From Clostridiales bacterium (lineage in GTDB: Bacteria > Bacillota > Clostridia > Lachnospirales > CAG-274): a stretch of DNA of 20,381 nt. The first letter of the stretch is position 1. Every line of letters starts with the position of its first letter. Made by a program: the position numbers and the translations under genes. Shown here in pieces: positions 8,267 through 14,306 of the stretch. The notes under the pieces are model-generated. The model worked only from the letters and a program-made list of their open reading frames with translations, ran no database searches and had not been told where the DNA came from. The stretch spans positions 1-20,381 of the forward strand of contig JAJQBF010000218.1 of the NCBI GenBank assembly GCA_021203425.1, given 5' to 3'.

Positions 8267-9523
8267 TTATTCGTCAACATCAGGTATTAAAAGTTTATCA
8301 CCGACTGTAAGAGCCGTACCCGACATATTATTTGCTTCCTGAATTAAATAATAAAGACTTGAATCTCCCAGCTCTTTTCCTGCGATTTTTGAAAGTGTAT
8401 CGCCGGACTGAACTATGTAATAATTTCCGTCGCTGTTGTTGTCGCTGCTGTCTGAATCACTGTCTGAGCTTTCCGAAGAATCGGAGTCTGTGTCTGAGCT
8501 TGAACTTGTGTCTGTTGTTTCAGCTGTTTCACCTGACTGAGGATTTGTGAATTCGGCAAGCTTTGCGTTAAGCTGGTCAATATCGGAAGAATACTGTTCC
8601 ACAAGATTGTCATATTTCGTGTTTGCTTCCTGAAGTTCTTTACTTAAGCTTCTGTTGTTAATGAAGAGAGCTGTCATTATAAGAAGAACGATTACGAGAA
8701 TTATTGTAAGAGAAACGATTTTAAGGGAGAATTCAACTCCGCCGCCTGATTTTGAACGGCTTGAACGTTTCGGTTCAACGAATTCTTCTTCATCTTCGAA
8801 GTCGTCGTCATCATAGTCGTCATAATCATCATCGTATTCATCTTCATATTCATCATATTCATCGTACCCGTCTTCGTATTCATCATAAATATCGTCATTA
8901 TTGGGGTTAGATCTTTTTTTCATTTTTTTTTCTGCCTTTCTTTTTGTTTTTGTTTTGCCTTTTTCCGTTTTGTCGGTTTCAGCCTCTGTTTTTTCATCAA
9001 AGGGCTTATTTCCGGCTGTTTCGGCGGTTTCCGTTTCACCGGTTTCCGCTTTTTCGGAAGATTTTAACCTGCTTGTTTTTTTCTCCTTTACCTTGCTGCT
9101 TTCCTCCTCCGGCGATGTTTCGGAGACGCCGCTTTTTTCTTCGGCGGCGGCTGCCCCTTCATCTGCTTTTTCTTTTGAAGATGAAAACTTTTTGTTTGGT
9201 TTTGCTCTTCGGCTCAGTGTTTTGACAGGCTTTTTCTCTTCCGTCTCGCTCTCCTCCTCTTCGGGTTCAGAGTTTTGGCTGAGCTGTTGGTCTACTTCGT
9301 TTAAAAAGTCTTCATGCTCCTGTTCTGATTTTTCGTCTCTGTTTCCGGAATAGAAGTTTTTTCCGTCGTCAGATGCATATTCTTCAAAAAGGCTTTTTAC
9401 AATATCTTTGGTTTCGTCATCAACCCGATAACTGTAAGAGTCTTTTTTCTTTGTCTCATCGTTTTCACCGCTTGACTGCTGTCCGCCCCGTCTTCCGAGC
9501 GAACGTACTTTAGGGTTGCTCAT
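8267..9523 (-). CDS. Single-pass membrane protein with extracellular LysM domain
   Basis: A 418-aa protein of unknown function. Residues 1-260 are charged and predicted disordered, with Lys/Glu/Ser/Thr-rich stretches and a D/E/Y tract at 210-249 with almost no other residues. One hydrophobic helix lies at about 266-288 (KIVSLTIILVIVLLIMTALF), followed by a short coiled coil (SKELQEANTKYDNLVEQ). A Ser/Asp-rich linker (338-365) leads to one LysM (about 367-414: YYIVQSGDTLSKIAGKELG ... LTVGDKLLIP), a peptidoglycan-binding fold. With no signal peptide and positive residues just before the helix, the likely topology is N-inside, LysM outside. ATG with GGAGG 7 nt upstream. Upstream of rho in one operon. 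A link between cytosol and cell wall is inference. Confidence 0.88.
   Translation of the reverse strand: MSNPKVRSLGRRGGQQSSGENDETKKKDSYSYRVDDETKDIVKSLFEEYASDDGKNFYSGNRDEKSEQEHEDFLNEVDQQLSQNSEPEEEESETEEKKPVKTLSRRAKPNKKFSSSKEKADEGAAAAEEKSGVSETSPEEESSKVKEKKTSRLKSSEKAETGETETAETAGNKPFDEKTEAETDKTEKGKTKTKRKAEKKMKKRSNPNNDDIYDEYEDGYDEYDEYEDEYDDDYDDYDDDDFEDEEEFVEPKRSSRSKSGGGVEFSLKIVSLTIILVIVLLIMTALFINNRSLSKELQEANTKYDNLVEQYSSDIDQLNAKLAEFTNPQSGETAETTDTSSSSDTDSDSSESSDSDSDSSDNNSDGNYYIVQSGDTLSKIAGKELGDSSLYYLIQEANNMSGTALTVGDKLLIPDVDE
8777..8896 (-). repeat. Imperfect triplet repeat encoding the D/E/Y tract
   Basis: About 120 bp of GAT/GAC/GAA/TAT/TAC-type codons (seen as TCATCTTCATATTCATCA-like sequence on the plus strand) encode residues 210-249 of the LysM protein. 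The near-repetitive triplets make length change by slippage plausible. Confidence 0.7.
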
Positions 9524-9838
9524 ATTTTAACCTCCGTATGTATTTTTTATTATAGAAAGAATATTTTGTAAAGGAAATAACGAATAATTTAAGACATTAA
9601 ATTATAAAGAAAACGTTCACTGCATTAAATCATCATTTTCCTAAAATCACTTAAATATTAACACCGCTTATATCATTTTATTATTTAATAAGCCGATTGT
9701 CAAGGCTGATTGTTCAAATTTTCAAAAATTAATTTAATTTTTAAGAATTTTTATTGTATTTTAAGGCGGTATAAGGTAATTCTTCCGGACTTTTCAATAT
9801 TTTGCCCATAGTCGGAGGTTTTGACCTTGTTAATATTG
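9524..9838. other. AT-rich intergenic region without a gene
   Basis: Lies between the GH43 gene end and the LysM gene start, both on the minus strand. No ORF with an RBS was found. The LysM RBS (GGAGG) is at its left edge, and two TATAAT-like -10 candidates read on the minus strand near 9553 and 9610, neither with a convincing -35. A perfect AT-only palindrome occupies 9724-9742 (AAAAATTAA T TTAATTTTT). No clear GC-rich terminator for the GH43 operon is visible. Confidence 0.5.
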
Positions 9839-11728
9839 TTACGGCTCTGCCGTAATTTTAAACCGTTCAAATTCGGCTTTTGAGCCTTCTCCCGTACAGT
9901 ACATTCCCACCATAGCGCCGGTAAAACGCTTGGGAAGTTCCACTCCCTCGTCGCTTAAATAGCTTGTGTCTTCTATTGTATATACAGAACGCCCGTTTAT
10001 GAAAAGACTGCGTTTAAGCCCTTTTGTTATTATCTTGAATGTGAAACCGGTTCCAGATATTTCTTCTCTGCAGCTGAGTTTTTTGTTATAGCCTATCTTT
10101 TCCCAAACTTCAACATAGGTTTTTCCTTCTTCTTTTTTTATTCCGAAGGTAAAGAAACTGTTTTCGTCATAATAACAGGTAAGACCGCCGCTGCCGCCCT
10201 CCGCCGGATATATTTCTCCTTCAGCCTCTGCCGTAAAATCAAAGCTTTCCTGACGTCTTAAAAGAACACTTCCGCAGTCCGTTGAGTCAAGTTCTTCCTT
10301 TCCGCCCTTTATAATCAGCCTGCTGTTTTCGATTTTAAAGGTGTCTTCATTTCTGCCTCTTAGGCTGTACCATACCGAAGGAATTTCCTTTCCGTCAAAA
10401 TCCTCGTCTGTGTTGTCTTTAAGGGTATGTTTTTTAAGGGGATATTTTGCAAAGGCGCTTGCTCCTCTGCCTTTGTTTATGATAGACCAACCACCGTCAC
10501 CATCAGTGCCGGGTGTCCAGACAAGCTCGTCTAAACAGGTTTCTCTTCCCAAAACAGTATATTTTTCGTCAAGAAGTCTTCCGCAGAGATAAACTATAAA
10601 CCATCTTCCGTCCGGTGTCATAACGGGCTTTCCATGACCGCAGCGTCGGATATAGGGGCTATGGAGTTCCTTATATGTCATTACGGGGTTAAAGGGGCAA
10701 GGCTCGTAAATTCCGTAAAGCTCTCTGCTTCTGGAAACGCTTATCATATGGTTTACACCGGTTCCCCCCTCTGCCTGGAAAAGATAATACCAGCCGTCTT
10801 TTTTAAGTATGTGGGGACCCTCAGAGGCTTTTTTGTTGTCGCCGTAATATAAAAGCGTAACGTCGGAAACCCTTTCCTTAGCGTCTTCGCTGAGCCTGAA
10901 AATACTTGCGCCTCTGTTAAGAACCATATAGCGGTTTCCGTCGTCATCGTTGAAAATCGAAGGGTCGATTCCGTCAACATCTATAAAAACAGGTTTGTCA
11001 TACGGTCCTTCCGGTTTTTCGGAACTTGTTACCATTTGTCGCCTTACAAGCTTTTCATTGTCATTGTTTCTGTATGTGGCGCAGATATAAAATCTGCCCT
11101 TATAATATGAAATATCCGGCGCCCAATAGCCCCTTCCGCCGTCAAGACCTTCAAGCTCCGCCCAGTCCGGATTTGTTATTGCGTGCCCTATAACCTGCCA
11201 GTTTACCAAATCCTTAGAATGTGATATGGGAATACAGGGGAAGTAAACAAAGCTGGAGTTTACCATATAATAGTCTTCTCCCACTCTGACAATCGAAGGG
11301 TCGGGGAAGAAACCTCTCCTTATGGGGTTTTTATAGCCTTCTTCATATTTAAAGCCGCAGTATTCCTCGAAATATTTAACAATATCCTCTTTGCCAAGCT
11401 GTTTTGCATATTCAAAGGCAGTAATTCCGTCGATATCACAGGTTAGAGGAGAATGACCTACTCTTTCGACGTAATATTTACAGACTTCCAAATCTCCCCC
11501 TTCAACAGCATAGAAAAGAACAGATCTTTTCTTATCGTCAAGCATATTCAGTTTAGACATTGTTTTTTCAATCATAAACCTGTTTACCTCCAAGTTACCG
11601 TATTTTGCGGCATAGTAAACCGCCGTAAGACCCTGTTCCCTTTCATTGGGCAGCTGCGGGTTTTCACGTCTTGCTTTGTCAATCATATTTATGTCGTTGT
11701 TTAAGATGCCTTCAACAATTTTGTTCAT
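9839..11728 (-). CDS. Ankyrin-repeat / GH43 beta-xylosidase-like fusion
   Basis: A 629-aa three-part protein with no signal peptide, so probably cytosolic. Residues 1-122 hold ankyrin repeats (GLTAVYYAAKYGNLEVNRFM, KRSVLFYAVEGGDLEVCKYY, GITAFEYAKQLGKEDIVKYF), a protein-binding module. Residues 134-430 are a GH43 five-bladed propeller with catalytic residues in place: general base D143 in FFPDPSIV, D255 in GIDPSIF, and general acid E303 in SEGPHI. GYWAPDISYYKG, QAEGGTGVNH and LGRETCLDELVW resemble GH43 beta-xylosidases/arabinofuranosidases of oligosaccharides. Residues 440-629 form a beta-sandwich like the C-terminal domain of such enzymes. The ATG overlaps the anti-sigma stop (ATGA); RBS AAAGGTGA. 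Substrate specificity is inferred only. The ankyrin fusion and sigma-operon location are odd. Confidence 0.92.
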   Translation of the reverse strand: MNKIVEGILNNDINMIDKARRENPQLPNEREQGLTAVYYAAKYGNLEVNRFMIEKTMSKLNMLDDKKRSVLFYAVEGGDLEVCKYYVERVGHSPLTCDIDGITAFEYAKQLGKEDIVKYFEEYCGFKYEEGYKNPIRRGFFPDPSIVRVGEDYYMVNSSFVYFPCIPISHSKDLVNWQVIGHAITNPDWAELEGLDGGRGYWAPDISYYKGRFYICATYRNNDNEKLVRRQMVTSSEKPEGPYDKPVFIDVDGIDPSIFNDDDGNRYMVLNRGASIFRLSEDAKERVSDVTLLYYGDNKKASEGPHILKKDGWYYLFQAEGGTGVNHMISVSRSRELYGIYEPCPFNPVMTYKELHSPYIRRCGHGKPVMTPDGRWFIVYLCGRLLDEKYTVLGRETCLDELVWTPGTDGDGGWSIINKGRGASAFAKYPLKKHTLKDNTDEDFDGKEIPSVWYSLRGRNEDTFKIENSRLIIKGGKEELDSTDCGSVLLRRQESFDFTAEAEGEIYPAEGGSGGLTCYYDENSFFTFGIKKEEGKTYVEVWEKIGYNKKLSCREEISGTGFTFKIITKGLKRSLFINGRSVYTIEDTSYLSDEGVELPKRFTGAMVGMYCTGEGSKAEFERFKITAEP

Positions 11729-12021
11729 TTGTATTTCACCTTTGTTTTTATGACTGTTACCGCATTTATATTTCGAATTTTCATCATAACCTGAACCTCA
11801 AAATCCTTCGGCGGCAGAACCTTCTCCCTTTCCTGTGTCTTTTCCGTCAGGCACTCTCTTTCTTCCGCCCTGTTTTCTGTCAAAACATTTTTTAAAAATC
11901 TAAAATGCCGGCAGCAATCGGGGCAGGAAAGCAAGTGGGAAATAAGCCTGCCGGTTTCTGCATCTGAGGATATTCCCTCTAGCTCCTTAAGCATTATTAT
12001 TTCAGCTTCAAAGCAATCCAT
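11725..12021 (-). CDS. Zinc-finger (zf-HC2) anti-sigma factor, soluble
   Basis: A 98-aa protein. MDCFEAE at the start and H29-x3-C33-x2-C36 (HLLSCPDC) form the C...HxxxCxxC zinc-binding anti-sigma signature, which in this family clamps the sigma factor. C37 adds a further cysteine. Unlike most relatives it ends soon after, in a charged segment (PPKDFEVQVMMKIRN ... KTKVKYK), with no membrane helix or extracytoplasmic domain. It would therefore act in the cytosol. RBS AAGGAGGG about 8 nt before ATG. It overlaps the sigma gene by 14 bp and its stop overlaps the GH43 start, so all three are coupled. Whether it senses redox through its cysteines (as soluble zinc anti-sigmas such as RsrA do) or binds the ankyrin protein is open. 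Confidence 0.82.
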   Translation of the reverse strand: MDCFEAEIIMLKELEGISSDAETGRLISHLLSCPDCCRHFRFLKNVLTENRAEERECLTEKTQEREKVLPPKDFEVQVMMKIRNINAVTVIKTKVKYK

Positions 12022-12580
12022 TTCCGATTCCCTCCTTTAAAAGATTTTCTTTAAGCAGCTTTCGCCCTCTGAAAATCCTGTTTTTTACTTTAGACATAGA
12101 CTCGTTTGTTTTATCGGCTATTTCAAGATAGCTTAAGCCGTCTTTGTGATATAAAAGCAGCGGAACCCTGTAAATTTCCGGCAGTTCCTCTATGAGCTTA
12201 AAAAGCTCCCTGCTGCTTTCTTCCTTAACATATTTATCCTCGGGAGAACCTCCCCCGGAAATTCCGAATTCAATTTCGTCAATGGGCACAGTTTCCTGTT
12301 TTTTCCGTCTTCTCAAATCGATTATGTGGTTTGTTGTAATTCTGATTATCCAGGTGGAAAATTTATATTCGCTGTTATATTTGTCCAGATTTTTATATAC
12401 CTTTATAAAAACCTCCTGAGCCGTATCATTTGCCTCGTCATAGTCTGCCGTCATTCTGTGTATAACGGCAAAAACAAGGTTTTTATATCTCTTTATAAGC
12501 TCTTCGAAATCGTCCTTGTTGCCTTTTAAAACAGACTGAACAACCTCATAATCGGTCATTTTTTCAATATCCCGTGTCAT
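12008..12580 (-). CDS. ECF-family RNA polymerase sigma factor
   Basis: A 190-aa group IV (SigW/RpoE-like) sigma factor. Region 2 is seen from about residue 25 to 95: FEELIKRYKNLVFAVIHRMT, DEANDTAQEVFIKVYKNLDKY and FSTWIIRITTNHIIDLRRRKK. A Gly/Ser linker leads to region 4 (about 128-180) with LPEIYRVPLLLYHKDGLSYLEIADKTN and KVKNRIFRGRKLLKE, the -35 recognition helix-turn-helix. ATG with a modest RBS (AGGTGAAG). The first gene of the sigma/anti-sigma/GH43 operon. A CGTATA element just upstream (about 12600-12605 on the minus strand) resembles ECF -10 boxes, but no TGAAAC-type -35 stands at the right spacing, so autoregulation is not shown. Confidence 0.93.
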   Translation of the reverse strand: MTRDIEKMTDYEVVQSVLKGNKDDFEELIKRYKNLVFAVIHRMTADYDEANDTAQEVFIKVYKNLDKYNSEYKFSTWIIRITTNHIIDLRRRKKQETVPIDEIEFGISGGGSPEDKYVKEESSRELFKLIEELPEIYRVPLLLYHKDGLSYLEIADKTNESMSKVKNRIFRGRKLLKENLLKEGIGNGLL

Positions 12581-12647
12581 TTCTTCACCTGCCCTTACTA
12601 TATACGTTTTTCATTACTTTTTTGTCTTATAAACCACACCACACAAT

Positions 12648-12819
12648 ACTATAAAAGCCCCGATTGCTGCGTGCTTGACGCACTCCCACAATCGGTCCGG
12701 TATTCACCGCTCCGGACTATCGTCCTACACTGCTCATACCGGGGAGGTTGTCTGATAGACAGCCATCTGTGCAAACCCTGTTTGCCCATATGTCTGTCTA
12801 TCGACAACGCTTTTATAGT
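12648..12819 (-). ncRNA. Candidate structured RNA closed by an 11-bp terminal stem
   Basis: A 172-bp non-coding stretch with nested complementarity. ACTATAAAAGC (12648-12658) pairs with GCTTTTATAGT (12809-12819) to close it. Inside are CCGATTG (12660-12666) with CAATCGG (12689-12695) around an inner TGCGT/ACGCA hairpin; GGAC/GTCC (12714-12725); and a long rod of GTTGTC/GACAAC (12747-12752, 12803-12808), GATAGACAG/CTGTCTATC (12754-12762, 12794-12802) and GCAAAC/GTTTGC (12771-12785). TCCGG (12696-12700) can pair with CCGGA (12712-12716), or CCGGTAT (12697-12703) with ATACCGG (12736-12742), mutually exclusive. Strand is uncertain. Minus is preferred because neighbours read that way and TTTTAT follows a strong GC hairpin. 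I do not recognise the family. Clostridial RNAs of similar size include raiA RNA and 6S RNA. Confidence 0.6.
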
Positions 12820-12847
12820 AAAAGGGCGATCTTAAAAACCGCCCTTT
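12820..12847 (-). terminator. Terminator after ribonuclease Z
   Basis: An 8-bp perfect stem, AAAGGGCG (12821-12828) with CGCCCTTT (12840-12847), has its loop between and a short T run after it on the minus strand. It begins 7 bp past the rnz stop and separates that gene from the structured RNA element. Confidence 0.75.
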
Positions 12848-12854
12848 AGATTTA

Positions 12855-13769
12855 TTATTTGTCTTGAAATTTAAGAGTAATATTATACCTGTCGGCGGCC
12901 GCTTTGGTATTTTTAAAAACAGCCCTTGCCGCTCCTACTTCGGCTTTGGGGTTCATTAAAGCCGGGCTGTAGTGTGTAAGCCACAGTTCCTTTACTTCTC
13001 CATCTGCCGCAAGCTTTGCCGCTTCCGAAAAAAGCATATGCTTTTTCTCCGTTACCTTTTCAAGTTTTTCTCCGTCGCCGTACATTCCTTCACATATAAA
13101 CAGATCCGCTCCTCTTATAAAATCGGGGATTTCTTCAGTAGGGCGGGTATCTGTTGTATAACAGACCTTGAGCCCTTTTCTGTCAGGACCTAAAACCATA
13201 TCGCTTGTAAGAACCCTGCCTTCGTCTGTTATAACCCTGCCTTCTTTTTGAAGTTTTGACCAATATTTAAGGGGAATATCGTTTTCCTTTGCCCTTTCGG
13301 GAGAAAATCGGCCTTTTCTGAAAAGCTCAAAGGAATAGCCGTAACAGGGTACTCTGTGATTCAGCTTTAAAGCCTTTATATTAAGACCGCAAAGTTCCGT
13401 TTCAAATCTGTCTCCTTCGATTTCAACAAGTTCGATTTCAAAGGGAAGAACGGGTGCTATAACCCTTAAGCCCCTGACAACAGCCCTAAGCCCTTTGGGA
13501 CCTATAATTTTAAGCGGCTCTGTCCTTCCGGAATTTCCTATCATAAGGAGCATACCCGGCAGACCGGAAACATGGTCGGCATGAAAATGGGTTATAAGAA
13601 TAACATCTATATTTATAAAACCCCAGCCCATAAGCTTTGCCGTTACCTGTGTACCCTCGCCGCAGTCAAGAAGAATCATTCTTCCGTTAAGCCTTACAAG
13701 AAGTGAAGTAAGCCACCTGTTCGGCAGAGGCATCATTCCCCCTGTTCCCAAAAGCGCTATATCTAACAT
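12855..13769 (-). CDS. rnz: Ribonuclease Z
   Basis: Zinc endonuclease of the metallo-beta-lactamase fold that trims the 3' trailer of tRNA precursors. The 304-aa length is normal. Metal ligands are visible: HFHADH at 61-66, H138 in LNHRVPCYGY, D207 in YTTDTRP, and H266 in WLTHYSP. The inserted flexible-arm region near 150-190 (FRKGRFSPERAKENDIPLKYWSK) matches the short bacterial form. ATG overlaps the yajC stop (TGATG) with no separate RBS, so its translation depends on yajC. Followed by an intrinsic terminator. Confidence 0.96.
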   Translation of the reverse strand: MLDIALLGTGGMMPLPNRWLTSLLVRLNGRMILLDCGEGTQVTAKLMGWGFINIDVILITHFHADHVSGLPGMLLMIGNSGRTEPLKIIGPKGLRAVVRGLRVIAPVLPFEIELVEIEGDRFETELCGLNIKALKLNHRVPCYGYSFELFRKGRFSPERAKENDIPLKYWSKLQKEGRVITDEGRVLTSDMVLGPDRKGLKVCYTTDTRPTEEIPDFIRGADLFICEGMYGDGEKLEKVTEKKHMLFSEAAKLAADGEVKELWLTHYSPALMNPKAEVGAARAVFKNTKAAADRYNITLKFQDK

Positions 13770-14227
13770 CAGAATATACCGAATTTCTTTTTCTTCTTAG
13801 GCTCGTCAACAACTTCCTGAACGGGCTTGTTTGTAAGCTCCGGTTTCTTTGCGCCTAAAATATCGTCTTTTCTGATGGGGATTGTTATGCTCTTGTTTGT
13901 GCCGAATTCTACCATAAATTCATCGGTATAAATATTAACAACCTTGCCGTATAAGCCGCCCGAGGTTATAACCCAGTCGCCCAGCTGAATACTCTCTTTT
14001 ACAGCCTGTTTTTCCTGTTCACGCTTTTTATTGGGGCGAACAGCAAAAAAGTAGAAAAGAAGAATAAGACCGATAATATAAATTACCCAAAACATAGGGC
14101 TGAAACCGCCCGAACCGGACGAGCCTGATGAGGCAGCCTGTGTAGCAGCCTCCGCCGCCGAGGCAGCACTGTCAGCTGCAGAAGAAAGACTTCCGTTAAG
14201 TCCTTCACTTAATAACGTAAGTATCAT
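13769..14227 (-). CDS. yajC: Sec translocase accessory subunit YajC
   Basis: Small membrane protein of the SecDF-YajC complex that assists protein export. The 152-aa protein has an unusual N-terminal Ser/Ala/Gly-rich segment (about 10-42) and one membrane helix (about 44-62, PMFWVIYIIGLILLFYFFAV). The family core follows: RPNKKREQEKQAVKESIQLGDWVITSGGLYGKV and IRKDDIL. The tail is basic (KKKKKF). ATG with GGAG about 8-11 nt upstream. First gene of an operon with rnz and driven by a good promoter. secDF is not in the window. Confidence 0.94.
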   Translation of the reverse strand: MILTLLSEGLNGSLSSAADSAASAAEAATQAASSGSSGSGGFSPMFWVIYIIGLILLFYFFAVRPNKKREQEKQAVKESIQLGDWVITSGGLYGKVVNIYTDEFMVEFGTNKSITIPIRKDDILGAKKPELTNKPVQEVVDEPKKKKKFGIF

Positions 14228-14268
14228 TTGTTTTCACTCCAGTCTTTAAACTTAAATCTATCCAGTTT

Positions 14269-14297
14269 ATTATATCTCACAAGCTCTTTTCCGTCAA
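14269..14297 (-). promoter_or_regulatory. yajC-rnz promoter
   Basis: On the minus strand, TTGACG (plus 14292-14297) and TATAAT (plus 14269-14274) are separated by exactly 17 bp, a near-consensus housekeeping promoter about 40 bp before yajC. Confidence 0.8.
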
Positions 14298-14306
14298 GTG
14301 ATTTAT

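Noticed and set aside
8901..9353. 150-residue Phe/Ser-rich reading frame on the plus strand
   Set aside because: It is the antisense shadow of the low-complexity Lys/Glu region of the LysM protein, with no RBS and no family resemblance.
9839..9856. TTACGG/CCGTAA hairpin at the GH43 stop codon as a terminator
   Set aside because: The stem is only 6 bp and no T run follows on the minus strand.
12590..12640. ECF autoregulatory promoter before the sigma gene
   Set aside because: A CGTATA box exists but no TGAAAC-like -35 lies 16-17 bp upstream, so no claim is made.
12648..12819. Assignment of the structured element to tmRNA, SRP RNA, RNase P RNA or a T-box
   Set aside because: Signature sequences (SRP GGAAG-type loop, RNase P GAGGAAAGTCC, T-box TGGNACCGCG) are not present on either strand.
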